Assembly: GCA_000320545.1 (NCBI GenBank) | Contig: ADNK01000096.1 | Coordinates: 62,001 to 126,000, forward strand | Source of the DNA: Bigelowiella natans CCMP2755 | Taxonomy: Eukaryota > Cercozoa > Chlorarachniophyceae | Length of the DNA stretch: 64,000 nt | Reading direction: 5' to 3' | Shown here: positions 24,502 through 36,572 of the stretch, piece by piece | Layout of the letters: every line of letters starts with the position of its first letter | Position numbering within the stretch: the stretch's first letter is position 1 | Translations under genes and position numbers: made by a program | The notes under the pieces: model-generated | What the model saw: only the letters and a program-made list of their open reading frames with translations | The model's database searches: none | Told to the model about the DNA's origin: nothing

Positions 24502-26622
24502 ATGGATCTAGGGGGCTTCCAATACGAAACTCTCTCCAATAAGGAGAGCGCTCTCCTTGGTACGAGAAGGCTTAGGCCCCTATTCCCTGTGGCTTTATTA
24601 CTCGCACTCGTTTATGTTTTATTGACAACGACCACGGGAAGCCTCGTGACACGCCCACAGCGCTCGCACCTACGTAATGGCGTCAGCATTCTGCAATCCC
24701 GTCGAGGACCCGTTCACCTCTTTGAACAGTCGTTAGATCGACTTCGCGGAGGATGCGACGAAACCCCTCGTAAGCTGCTAAGAATTAAGATATTGCTCTA
24801 ACTTTGTTCTCTAATTTATAAATTGTTTCAACACTTTCCAGCGAAAATCAAACCAGTTTTTGGGTCATCAACTTCTAAGGACACAGCATCATCATCAACA
24901 GCAGCAGCATCATCATCTTCGAAAGGAGAGGCGGAAAGCAAGGAAAAGGACAAAGGTATGAGATGTTGGTCCTTCTGAACAAAGCACCACATACGCAAAC
25001 TTATGTACCGATGTTAACCCGATATATGGCTATCTGCAGAATACCCGGAAGTAGATTATGATAAGCAATGGAACATCAAAACAGAAGTAGAGGTGATAAA
25101 TTTTGTCCGTTGATCCCATCTGAATCGCCGCCTTAATGTATCTCATCAACATCCTACTAGCTTCCTGACGTACAATTCACGGGAGAGGGGGAAGAAGACG
25201 TGATCTGGGAATCCAAGGTCAGTGAAATGGGCGTTTAACATTTAGTGGATATATGCTTCAGTAGGAATTTATTTGCGTTGAATTAGTTGACTGCGTCTAC
25301 GAGATCGCCTTCACACACTTGAGATAGATTATCGTTCGTACGTACTCATATGCGTCAACTGATAAAGTTGATATCGCGATGCCCCGCCCCTCCCTCCCCT
25401 CTTAGACGCAGTTATTCCGTATGTCAAACGATTCCGAGTGGAAGCAGCGTGCGGTCGGATCGTGTCGAATGCTAAAGCACAAGGTCCATTCGGTAACTTG
25501 TTTTGCAACCAAATCAGAGTGTGATGGGAAGATGTTACACAGGAAACAGGAAAGATCCGCCTTACCGTGAGAGACAATAAGATTCTCAAGGTATCTTTCC
25601 CTCGAATCAGTTTTGTACTTTTTCTGACTGGCTCGACTTCACCGCTAGATTCGAGCAAATCATTTCATCCTACCTGGAACAGTGGTGGTCCCCCATAAAC
25701 AGTGCTCTACAGCTTTTGTGTACAGGTTGGATAGTGACGATGATGATGACGATGACGACGATGATGATGATGATAATAATGAGGATGATTATTTTAATCG
25801 ACGAAGACAGCAGTGATGATAATTGTGGTTGACGATGATTCGATGGTAACCGTGACGATACGAATGTGTTCGTCGTATCACCAGCACCCCTGATTTCACC
25901 GACGGAGCGTCAAGTAACGCCAGTCTGGAGATATTCTGCTTCAGATTCGAGTCAGTCTCCCCATCATCCCCACCCTATTTTCCTCACCTCTTTTCGCCCC
26001 ATGATGAAAGGCAACGGTATGAAGTGTGTGGTAGCCTGATGATTATGATCCGCCCCATTTTTTTAGAACCGATGAAGAGGCAGCAGGCTTCCAATCCAAC
26101 TTCACGGCAGCTGCCAAACAAAACGAAAAAGTAAGTTGTTTAGTTCTACGAGACGACGACCTTCCTCTTCCACCCCCCCCCCCTCAACAAACGTGGCTTT
26201 TTACTTACTAATCCCCTCGCAGGTCTTCAACTTGGAGCTGGGTGATAATGGAGAGGAGGAGGATGATGAGGATGGAGATGAGGAGCCCGTGGATGATAAA
26301 AAAGACGAAGGTGATGCCGACGGTGACGATGAAGACGATGATGGAGAGAAAGACGGCGATGAGCAAGATAGACCTTATGTTCCTGGACTAAATGAAGGCG
26401 AAGAGGAAGCTGACGAGAGTAAAAAGGAAGAACAGGAGGAACAGGGAAAAGAATCCTCCAAAGTTGTTGACGAACTCACTGGTAAAATGGGCGATGTGCA
26501 GGTCCCTTATATTTTTTTACTGTCTTTGGTTTCTCCGTAGAAGTTCAGATTACAGCCGTGACCGCGAACGACAATCTTTTTGTTTCTAGGTGGATCAGGA
26601 CAAAGAGGGCGCAGAGGAGTAG
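24502..26622 (+). CDS. RANBP1: Ran-binding protein 1 (RanBD) with signal-anchor-like leader
   Basis: Eleven predicted exons: 24502-24769, 24842-24955, 25040-25092, 25161-25217, 25406-25483, 25543-25590, 25649-25725, 25885-25950, 26067-26130, 26223-26501 and 26590-26622. All phases agree, giving 378 residues. The RanBD lies at about residues 128-275, with GEEDVIWESKTQLFR, DSEWKQRAVGSCRMLKHK, TGKIRLTVRDNKILK, IRANHFI and FRFETDEEAAGF in the family order. RanBP1 binds Ran-GTP and boosts RanGAP activity. A strongly acidic tail follows. Residues about 27-46 are a hydrophobic segment followed by a basic Arg-rich stretch to residue 80, a leader not normal for cytosolic RanBP1. A (GAT)n tract in the intron 25726-25884 would read as poly-Asp if left unspliced. 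Targeting is inferred. Confidence 0.92.
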
Positions 26623-27319
26623 CGGATTTGCAAATAGATCGGTGATTATATTCAAATAGATTATGAACCTCGTGCACGATGCAGGTGCATCCGCATCTCG
26701 ATCATAAACGCGGGTTTCGAGAAATTACTACAATACTAATGTCGTGAAAGAGCGATGTCTCGCATAGATATGCAATACATCAGGGAGCATTTAACTAGCA
26801 AAATAAAAGCCTCTATCTCAACGAATGATAAGAATTCATACACCACATTATTCCTGAATTCAAGTGAAAGGTTATGCATATAGTTGCACCCTTGCTCCTG
26901 AAAAACGCACATGACATACATCACATATGATCATATTAAATTTGCGATGTAACGCGGTTATTGGTGGCTAAATGTGAGCTATATTGTGCACAATTGCCCT
27001 ATGCACTAGCAGCACCTTAGCCTGCAACTGTTTGCAAGTCTATGCTATATGCGACGACGCGGACGGGCATGATAATGCCACGCATGCTAGCTTGCTGCTC
27101 GATCGCGCATGCATAGGCCTCGTCACCAGACACTGACTGTTCACCATTAGCACATTTGCAGCCAAAACGAGTTTGCAATGTGCTGTTTTTTGTTGCGGTG
27201 TTAGAAATCATGTAGTTGCATCGCAGAAGTCGCGGTAGTTTGTCTAATACAAATCGGTAGATGCGATGCTATGATCCAAATTTGTGGTTCAGATTTGTCA
27301 AAGTGGCTGCAGCAAACAC
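26623..27319. other. convergent intergenic space between RanBP1 and the Sel1 gene
   Basis: No gene is seen. The middle (about 26940-27130) is rich in GCATG and TGCA words. Confidence 0.6.
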
Positions 27320-27576
27320 TCATTTGCCGACTGCAGCAGCAGCTTTGAGAGATTCTTCGACTCTGGCAGCTGTAGCTGCAAGGGCGGGATCTAAGGGTTC
27401 CTTTTGCTCGCCATCTTCCTTCTTTTCTTCGACCTTGTCCAACTCGTGTCTCTTCCTGAAAAACTGGCGAACAAACGATCACGTCGAAGGGTGAGAGGAG
27501 GCTTCCCACTCATCTCTCCCCCATATCTCTCCTCTCTCCTCTCTTTCCATTCGTTCTCTCTTCGCAGATTTCTCCG

Positions 27577-27610
<34 letters not shown>

Positions 27611-27957
27611 CATATATAATATTCTGTCTTCTGTCAATCTTCCAGCGGCAACAAATCTTGTTGTAGGGGATCTCTGACAGTCTGTTATGAAACGCTGGGT
27701 GGTGACGTGACATACCCTGAGGGTGTAAGCCGCCCAGTGCGAGGGCATCTCCTTGTTGTCTGCAGCCTTCTTGTACCATTTCTCGGCCAACTTCACATTC
27801 TGGCGAGCAGAAACAAAAGCATTTTATCTCTAATGTTAGCACCGAGGGAACAGAGCGTCACCAAATAAGTGTTACCTTTTCTGTCCCTCGCCCATATTCG
27901 TAGCAGATAGAAAGGGAGCGTGCTGCACGTGAGTTTCCAAGCTCTGCACCTTTATAC

Positions 27958-27995
<38 letters not shown>

Positions 27996-28621
27996 GTTCA
28001 AACACGCAAGCGATTATCACGACAGCGTAAGCATATTTGATTGTCTTTTTGAAGATAAAGAGAGGATTAGAGAATAAGAGGTTCCCCCTCTTCTCTAATT
28101 AAAGAAGACACCTTTCTTATAGAATTCGAAGGACGTCAGCAGGCTCCTCTCTACTCCCTACAAGATGGGGGGGGGGGGGAATTGAAATGATTCGAATAGA
28201 ATTTAAGACAGAAATTGTGTGAACCCACTCTCCTCAAACAAAGCCGATAAGGCGAAGAGTAATGTAGCTCACCTTTCCAGACTCGTAGAGGAAACCGAGG
28301 ACTGCACATGAATCGGCATGATCAGACAAGGCCGCACGGTTGTACCACTTGGCTGCTTCCTGAGAAATACGAAATGGAGGTGGATGAAAATGATAATAAT
28401 AATAATAATACTTTTCGCATGGAGGTGTGTTGGCGCATGCGCGTGTTCGGGGATGAGTTTGCTCTCTTCATGATTTCTCTTTCCCCTCTCCTCAAACTTC
28501 AGACTCACCTCATAGTCGACCTCCGTGCCCCGCCCGAAGTGATAACATGTAGCCAGGTAGTATTGAGCTCGTACTTCTCCCATATCCGCGGCATCTTGAT
28601 ACTAGCAACAAATATGGCGTG

Positions 28622-28664
<43 letters not shown>

Positions 28665-30041
28665 ATCTTCACAAACGCAAATGTGTTTGCCATTTCTGTG
28701 TTGTTACCTGACTCGGGGACATGCCCTGAATGTGGCGCGCCTGGCGCTGTTGCTCCTTGTTCTCCAGCGTCTGTGGATTTTGTTCAAGTGAGGGCACAAT
28801 ACTTTGCAATAAAGCTCCTGTTATATGTGATGCATCTACGAACAATTGTACGAGCGTGCAAAACCATGCAACAGAGCAGTAATAGTGTTTTGAAACTCCT
28901 GAAGTGTTCTGTCCGGTAATTACTTCCAATATCTGCTTCTCCATCCGCCCTATTGCAGCCGAGACTGCCTTATCTATAGCTGGGACTAAATTTTCTCCCG
29001 GGGGGTTTTCTTTCATCTTTTCTAGCATGAAACCTAAGAAAATGATTCAGGTGAGAATCATTTTCCTGATCCTAATTGCTTCTCTACATCTCCATTGGGC
29101 TACGAGGATTCAATAGGCCTGATTCCGAAATATTTTGCAATTTGCGGTAAATTTTATAGCTCGTGACTCACTAACACCCACCTTTCCAAGATTTGTATAA
29201 GACAATTCCGTTTTCGTCGGGCTCGAGCTCAACGAATCTGGGAAAACAGAAGGGTTTTTATTTTGCGACTGCCAATGATTTCTCCTCTTATCATGAATTT
29301 CACTTTATTTACTGTGCAATTTTGTATAAAATTTGTTGTAAGTAGTAGTGATGGATTTAGGTTTCTTACGCTTCGTATGTGAGGTTAGGGAGCTTTGCTT
29401 CCTAACAAAGGCATGTAACATCGCGTGAGTAAGATACACGGAAAGGGTTTGGCAATCCACATACCTCAATGAAGCTTCTTATGTCCGAAAATGTTGTCTT
29501 TCCCCTGAAGGACCTCTTTAATTTGTGGCCTAATTCGATTTCAAATGATGAATAGTGAGCTATCGTTCGACATGTAGTGTGTGTAGCGTATGGCAACTAG
29601 TGCAAACGTGTAGGGCGCTCACCATCGAAGGTCTTGAACAATCTTTCGCAAATCTGGAGGATTGTGTATCTTTAGAGGGGAAAGCAGTGAATTTTAAATA
29701 CATGAAGCCTACCTCTACGACTTTCTGTGATGGGGTTGAAGGCGCGGGACCACGCCGACGCCGTCTTGTCTGTATTGCAACAAGAAGGCTTTAGTGCCAA
29801 ACGAATCAATCCTTTGGGGCAAATAGAAAACAAGGAAAGAACGAAGAGAGTATGGCATTGCCTTCTTTTTGGGCTCCTCTTCGGCAGTTTCCTTGGCTTC
29901 ACCATTCTCCTCCGGCGAAACGGACTCAGCCTTGATCTCGCCTAGGTACTCATCCCAGGGCCAGAACGGAAGGGTATACTCAGTTTGGGGTGGAGGAGGG
30001 GGAGCAGGGGGGGCAACCGATTTCCCCTTTTTGCTGGGCAT
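27320..30041 (-). CDS. Sel1-like repeat protein
   Basis: Fourteen predicted exons, complement of 29862-30041, 29713-29769, 29623-29653, 29465-29529, 29370-29392, 29182-29237, 28924-29033, 28708-28770, 28509-28601, 28273-28359, 28112-28157, 27876-27943, 27716-27799 and 27320-27463. Phases agree and give 368 residues. The N-terminus is Pro/Lys-rich with a basic KKKTRRRRR run. A helical domain with LEPDENGIVLYKSWKG and PPGENLVPAIDKAV follows. Residues about 196-320 hold Sel1/TPR-like repeats (AQYYLATCYHFGRGTEVDYE, AAKWYNRAA, LGFLYESG, YEYGRGTEK, AEKWYKKAADN). Such repeats are protein-interaction scaffolds, and the partner is unknown. No signal peptide is seen. Exon 1 needs a GC donor (AAG|GCAATG) to keep the frame; a GT donor at 29902 is possible but breaks the later phases. 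Confidence 0.87.
27955..27993. repeat. (CA)n microsatellite in an intron
   Basis: A CA run in the Sel1-gene intron between exons 28112-28157 and 27876-27943. Confidence 0.9.
28624..28661. repeat. (TA)n microsatellite in an intron
   Basis: A TA run in the Sel1-gene intron upstream of exon 28509-28601. A shorter one lies at 27580-27606. Confidence 0.9.
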
Positions 30042-30379
30042 TTCGTCGGCGCCTTCCCGGCGTTTGCAGTCGTCGGTGCGGCCCGCTTGGGTAGTGGTGG
30101 TTTCGGTTACTGAAAGGCTTCAGGGGCCATGAATGAGCAGGTCGCTGCTGCGACAGAGAGAACAGCCTATTTCCACCAGAAAATCGAATTCTTAATTGTC
30201 GCTAAAGATAATCCTCATTTATTGGGAATTAGGCCGTTGTTAGGCTCGTGCGACACGACAAATATCGTGTCGAGATGAGTAAAATGCATGGCCTTTTTTT
30301 TTATTTTGTGGGGAGCCTATCTGAAGACGTTGCCCCGGCCTTCCACAACCGAAGAGAATAATCGTACGAGCTGTAGGAG
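30042..30379. promoter_or_regulatory. divergent promoter region of the Sel1 and adenylate kinase genes
   Basis: 338 bases between two starts on opposite strands. The palindrome-like acgacaaatatcgtgtcg is present near 30254. There is no TGCA-rich block. Confidence 0.5.
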
Positions 30380-31743
30380 ATGCGAGACATCGTGGTACTC
30401 CTTGGCCCACCCGGTGCCGGGAAAGGTGTGATGATCCTCCTGGCCCTCGTTCGCCACACTCACTGCGCTGCACCTCTGCAAAAAAGGCGAATGTGAAAAC
30501 TGTAGGTGCATGTGAGAACTGTGTGTATTCGAATAGGCACCGTTGCTCCCATTATCAAGAACAAGTTAGGAGTCCCGCATCTCTCCACCGTAAGCACTCA
30601 TCGTTCATACATTTCACAGTTCTGTACATCGTATGTGATCATTAGCTTTCATTCTAGGGCCAAATGCTTCGAGCCGCTGTGAAAGGCGGTAGCAAGATTG
30701 GCGGAGAGGTACTACGAAATATATGAATATTAGGAGTTAATTCTATTGCTACTACGGACTAGTTCAGAATGTTCTGGGGATCGTGACATTAATGCTAGTG
30801 ACGTGTTCAGTTGAAGGAGATAATGGCCTCTGGGAAGCTTGTTCCTAATAGTGTCGTTCTGAAGGTTGTTCAAGAGCGAATATGCCAAAAGGGTAAGCAT
30901 AGATATAATCGGAGGGAGGGGGAAGAAAATGGGAAGGACCTTGGGAGAAGATTGATAGAGGGGCTATTTCGATGTTTTCTTTCTACAGTTTTTTAGCATT
31001 GCATTTGTGTGTCTGCACAGACTGCGATCGGGGATTCATTCTGGACGGTTTTCCTAGAAGCTTGGTACTAAACCATATCCAATATCTAGGCTTTAGTTTT
31101 CGTCAAATTTTCGTCATATTATCACATTGAACTTATTTTCTATTGTCCTCTATTTGTCCTCCTCCTTCTGCTCCCAACCCCTCTCCCCCCTCTCCTGATG
31201 CATCCTCTCTCCCATCCTTTCACTTTAGGAACAAGCGAAGATGTTGAATGACATTCTTTCTCAGACCAACGAAAGCGTCACGCTTGTTGTGGAGATCCAG
31301 GTACGTTTGGTAGGCAAATATCGTCGGAGGAAGCGACAATAAGAGCACCATCATTTACTAACCTTGGTTGATCGCCGATGTCGCTGTTTTCAGGTTCCGG
31401 ATGAAGTGTTGGAGATGAGGATTTGTGGACGGTATAAATTCTGAAGGATTAGGATACTATTTGTTCTCGTTGGTGGCTAGCAAAAATGGGCTAGGGGAAC
31501 AAAGCAGGGCAAGAAGAATGAATAGATTCTCTAGTTTGAGAGAAATTTAACAGCAGGGGGAATGGTTAAGAGGAGAACTGCATCGTTGCATCCCCGGAAT
31601 ACATTTGTTGCCCCCTCCCTCACAGTGTTGTTGTTGACAGATGGATGCACAAGGGATCCGGGCGTTCCTACCACGTCAAATTTTCTCCTCCGAAGTCGAT
31701 GAAGGTAGAAGAAGAGGAGGGGTGCATCCACCGCAGCCTTTCG

Positions 31744-31787
<44 letters not shown>

Positions 31788-32456
31788 GAATCGGTTGTGT
31801 TGGAACTTTTATCATTCCCAGTTTCTATCGAATGGCAAGGTGGATCCCGCGACAATGACAGACGATACCACGGTTTGAGGAGTCAGGGGGGGGTGGGCAA
31901 GATATGTCTCTGTTTTCAATACATTTCTGCCTTAGATACCTAGACTTAAGACTGTGATAGTTGATCAATCCTGCCCTCCTTCCCTCCCCCTCACGTCTTG
32001 TCTCTGGTAAACCCAAAAAAGGGAGAGGCCCTGTATCAGAGGAAGGATGATACGCCTACGGCTCTAAAGCAGCGACTGAAGCTCTATCATGAGAACAATA
32101 ACGCCCTTTGCAAGTATTATCGTAAGGTATTGTAGCTGTTCCAAACTTCCTCCAACTTTTATTAGTACTATTTATTCGTCCCACTGTTATCATCTCCTGC
32201 ACTTGCTTACCACCATGAAAATCACTACCACGAGCTGATGAAGTGCTCTAACGTAAAAGTAAGTAGTGGCACGTTTAGAGTAAACCACACACCTCTTTCT
32301 TTCCTAAAGGTTCTGAAACCAGCGAATGGGAATCAACTGATCCCCAAAGTCCAAGCGACTGTAGCGCGCATGATGGATGACCATATGACCTCCACCTTTG
32401 TTGAGAGAAACCCCTACAACCTCGTCGATAATGAAAACATAAAATCAAAGCTCTGA
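30380..32456 (+). CDS. AK: adenylate kinase
   Basis: Eleven predicted exons: 30380-30425, 30537-30589, 30658-30708, 30811-30892, 31021-31064, 31229-31300, 31394-31431, 31641-31704, 31822-31872, 32022-32126 and 32310-32456. They give 250 residues. The P-loop GPPGAGKG is at residues 9-16. HLSTGQMLRAA (AMP binding), GFILDGFPRSL, the RxxGRxxHxxSGRSYH LID motif and RLKLYHENN complete the signature. It interconverts ATP and AMP with two ADP. An in-frame stop lies just upstream of the ATG, so there is no targeting extension and the protein is probably cytosolic. The LID is of the long type and carries about a dozen extra residues (NGKVDPATM) before the conserved DD-TGE part. Confidence 0.97.
31746..31785. 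repeat. (CT)n microsatellite in an adenylate kinase intron
   Basis: A CT run on the sense strand, just upstream of exon 31822-31872. Confidence 0.9.
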
Positions 32457-33553
32457 TAGTCAAGAACAACACGTAGGAGAAGAAATGATGACATCCATAT
32501 TTTACACTGTACTTAGTGTAACAGCGATTTGATCGCGTTCATGGGTTGTGTTTGCTGATGCACATCATCGTAATGTTCATTGCTCTAAAGACTAACCATT
32601 ATCACGATGTGAAACAACCACCGGGAGAACTCAGTTGACTACACTCTAGCACTACTTGATGTACTGAACACAACAACGCACGTACGATGTAAATTGTGCG
32701 CATGGTACATGCCATGTCTACTGTTTGCGGTATAATAGACATATTTTTCTCATCGGTGACAAAATGTATGGCAACTGCATGCTACAGGCTGCTTGCTATG
32801 ATGTATGTGTCGCAAGGCCCTTGCTGAGACGTAGAGCCATGCAATGGATGGCACGATCATGATGCGTGCCTTCGACTCACTTGTCATTCGTGCATGCTGA
32901 ACACATTCTACTCGTAGACGTTGTTGCCACATGCTAGAACATGAGCCACGCTGCAGTGCTTGCTGCATGCATGCAGCTAGCTAGATCATGCGACATCATG
33001 ATCATGCACATCTAGAAACGTGCGATGTTGTCTGCTCCTTCACCAGTGTTCCGAAGAGACAACTGTTTTAGACAATGGAGCCCCTCTCTGTTTCTCTCAT
33101 GCATGAAATTCTTCGCTTCCTGAATTGAACCTCAGCATCAAGCACTCATTTGCGTTTGCAGAAGTCCAAAGCTCACAACTCTTGCAAGAATTGCTGCCAT
33201 TGCACGCACATATTTTACCAAACTAGGACATAACTCAGGATCCATCAAGTTATACAAATTTCTCCCTGCATCTTTGGAATGCTTCCTGGTTCATGGTGAC
33301 CATGCTGCCCCTCGTTCGATCATCGTCATTGCAGGAGCACGCAGGCTAGCAGGACCAGGAGATTCCAAGGCCACTTCATTCATGAGAGCGCAAAAGTGAG
33401 CTCCTCCAGCTAGTTATCGGTGCCATTCTCTTCTAGGGAACAAGAAAGGGGAGAAGAAGATAGAGGAGTAGGAGAAGGTGAGGAGAAGAAGAGAACTATT
33501 CTGCAAGCACCGCTAGAAGACTTCATCGCTCGTACTGATCGCAGTGCGCATTT
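32457..33553. other. intergenic stretch after adenylate kinase
   Basis: TGCA/GCATG-rich from about 32500 to 33120, with GCATGCATGCAGCTAGCTAG near 32966. No gene is supported. The right part must contain the promoter of the cap methyltransferase gene. Confidence 0.5.
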
Positions 33554-35120
33554 TTGGATGATTTCCCTAAATATGGAAGTCGCAGTCAACAAAATCGTTG
33601 TCATTTTACCCAAAAAAACAGCAAAACATCCAGCTCGATGCCGCCATGCCCCTGTGTAAGCGCCGCGCGCCCGTCTCCTTCTTTGCCTCGTCGAAGGCAG
33701 TCCTTATCGGCCCCGTCAGCCAGAGAGCGTTTATGGGCTTGTTCATAACGATGGCTATGATGATTCTTGCCCCCCCTCAAGGGCGCTTCTCTTCACCGGT
33801 TCGATTGAATCTAACAGAAACCTTGCCAACACTGCGTTTTCTTGTTCCCCAGATGATTGTTGTGACTTTGGGGATGGGGCGGGGCGGATAAAAATTAGCA
33901 GATTTCTGACCGGTCGAGAATCGATCGGAGTGGGCACAGCAGCAGAGATGTAAATTATAGGAGACGAGCAAGAGGTGGAGACAACGTTCAGGAGCATTAC
34001 GACGCCCATGCTCGGAAAACCATGCGGCTTGACAGCGGCGCACAAATCAAGAAGAGACGCCAAGGTCATCATACCCCCTGTTTCATATTGTCCTTTTGCA
34101 TACAAACACATTCACATCCCCCTGATCTTTCGGGTTCCGTGTGTATATCAGGTGTGGCGTACCCCTTGAAAAAGTTCCACAATCTAGTCAAGAGGCTGAT
34201 GTTAGCGGAAGTGTCAAACATATACCGGAGGGATGAAGAGAAAGAGAGCAAAAGGAAGAAGCAAAAGAAGCAGGGGGACTGCAACCACAATGGTACTAAG
34301 ATCGGCACAAGTAGACAATGCCGCAACGAATTCCAAAACCAACGAAGCACAAAACTCAATCTCCTCTCCCTTCCCTCCACCCCCCCCCAACAACAGGAGG
34401 AAAGCTGTCGTTGCTCGACGTAGGTTGCGGACGCGCGTGCGACCTGGCAAAATGGCGCGATGCCGGTCTGGACTACGTGTTCGGAATCGATAAATCCAAG
34501 GACATAATCCGAGAGGCCGTCCGGAGGAGCGAGGAAGCACGCACTCCTCACCAGGTCGGATGGCATCAGGGAAGGAGGCGATGGGAAATAAGGGGGAAAG
34601 CAGGACTAACGGGGGCGATGAGCTTTGAGAAAAGCACAGGAGGTTGCCACCCTCTCCAGACGGCTTTCGCTCAGTACCCTCACTTTGGAACAGAGAAGTT
34701 TGACCGTGCCAAGATCGAGCAACTGCTGCTTCGCCAAAGCAGCGGTGGATCCAAGCTTCTTCCCTCATTCATGACAACACAAGGCGTGGGAGGAGGAAGA
34801 GAAGAAGAAGGCTTATTCTCCTTGGCCTCGAGCATGTTCGCGTTCCAGTTCTTCTTCGAGAGCAACACGACTGCGACAACGGCACTGCGTAACATCGCCC
34901 AAAGTAATAGCAGTAGTAGTAGTAGTAGTAGCAGTAGTAGTCGTAGTAGTAGTCGTAGTGATAGTGTTATAGTAGTAGCAGGTGTGATCGTAGTAGCATT
35001 CGTAGTAAAAGGAGGTAGGTAAGTTCTTTTTCTTCCGTCGCAATGAGCCAAGGATTCGTTGTCTCAGCCAAAGTGATAAGGGCATCATTTAAAGCCTTCC
35101 AGATAATTTGCCCTCCTGAC

Positions 35121-35173
<53 letters not shown>

Positions 35174-35542
35174 CCCCCTCCCCCTCTCCCCTTGGCCTCA
35201 TTGTATGTCTTCTTGCGATGCAGATTTAAGGCCGGGCGGATATGCGATCTTCGTTTTTCCGGATGGCAAGCGAGTGGAAGAGCTCTTTAAAACAGCATCA
35301 GCAGCAGAAAACGATAACACTGAGGATGATGGATCCTCCTCCTATCGCCACAAGACGTTGTTGAAGGGGGCGACAACGGTGGTGATACCAGAACAAATCA
35401 AGAGCAACATTACCCGTAGAAGAAACAGCAGCAATTCTAGTGATGACGCCAGAAACGCCAGAGGACGCGGAATCGATGGCGTAGACGTAATAGTGTGTTT
35501 GTGTGTGTGTACTTCACTAAGGTTGAATATCATAGAAAGAGC

Positions 35543-35584
<42 letters not shown>

Positions 35585-36572
35585 CTCACAAATATGACTC
35601 CACAATCCGAGATACAACATATGCGCACATATAATATTTGCTTGCGTCCGTGTTTTTTGCGTTTGCATTTTTGTTGAAATGCAGGTTTTTGCAAACGATT
35701 TCATGCGCGTGCGGAGGAGGTGGAAGGGGGTACCCGCGCCAGAATTTGGGTTTGTCGTCAAATTGTGCTCGAATTAACGTGAAAGCAACATGAACTGAAA
35801 TAAGCATACACAGAAACACATATGCAAGCATAGATCGATACTCTCCTGCTTTCCCATTCAGTGCCGGTTATATCTTCGAGCTGAAAGATACTGTGACAGA
35901 AGGCATCATTCCCTGCGAAAGGGGCAACAGCAGCAGCAGCAGTAGCAGTAGCACAGGAGCGACAGAATATCTTATCGACCGCGACTCACTCATGTAAAGA
36001 AGAAGAAGAAGATATGCCATACTGAAAATAATTGGTTGAGATTCCATTAATGATTCACACCCAGGAGCTCAAGCTCCCCCCCCCCCCCCCTCTCTCTTCC
36101 TCGCATGCTCTCACCACATACTCGCGCAGGCACACACACACACACACACACATACACACACGGGAGTGCGGGAGGGGGACGGAAGGCGAGGAGGGAAACA
36201 CACATTCGCTTACAGGAAAGGGGAGAAGGCTTTGAATCTTTATGACTAAATGTTGTTATTAGCGCTAGAGCAAAATGCGTTGGACTTCACCTGGTGAGGG
36301 ACTGGGGGGCAAACAATAGCCCGGTACTTTGCCAATGAAAATTCGTATTTACATAATTAAAAATAGAAAGGTTCCCCAAATGAGACAACGGCGATAGGAC
36401 TGACCTGTGCATATTGCTTCTTCCGACCATTAAAAAGGTTGCTGATCTCTTTGAGGTGGGCGATGCCACGAAGGGAGTGAGACATTTGAAGCCGCCGTAC
36501 CTAGAATCGCATCCCAGCTTGGCTGCGGCGACAAGGCTGTACGCTGTTGCTGTTTTTATGAAAAATAGATAG
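33554..36572 (+). CDS. RNMT: mRNA cap guanine-N7 methyltransferase
   Basis: Well-supported exons: 33961-34064, 34152-34292, 34397-34554, 34660-34903, 35224-35486, 35685-35749, 35862-35993 and 36398-36572, ending TAG. Family motifs in order: VQEHYDAHAR, LKKFHNLVKRLML, SAM motif I LLDVGCGRACDLAKW, YVFGIDKSKDII, MFAFQFFFES, LRPGGYAIFVFPDG, EFGAGYIFELKD, EYLIDRDSL and the C-terminal LYAVAVFMK. The enzyme methylates N7 of the mRNA cap guanosine. The 5' exon is uncertain: an ATG at 33554 with a GTAAGC donor at 33656 gives a hydrophilic N-terminus, but an extra micro-exon would be needed to reach the right phase. The Ser and Asn-rich inserts are expanded relative to yeast Abd1. Confidence 0.88.
35121..35172. 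repeat. (CT)n microsatellite in a cap-methyltransferase intron
   Basis: A CT run on the sense strand in the intron before exon 35224-35486. Confidence 0.9.
35547..35583. repeat. (CA)n microsatellite in a cap-methyltransferase intron
   Basis: A CA run in the intron before exon 35685-35749. A shorter one lies near 36130-36155. Confidence 0.9.

Noticed and set aside
33646-33891. ORF with a hydrophobic stretch (AFMGLFITMAMMILA) as a possible leader of the cap methyltransferase
   Set aside because: No GT donor after the hydrophobic part has the phase needed to join the first certain exon at 33961, so a bipartite leader on this enzyme is not supported.
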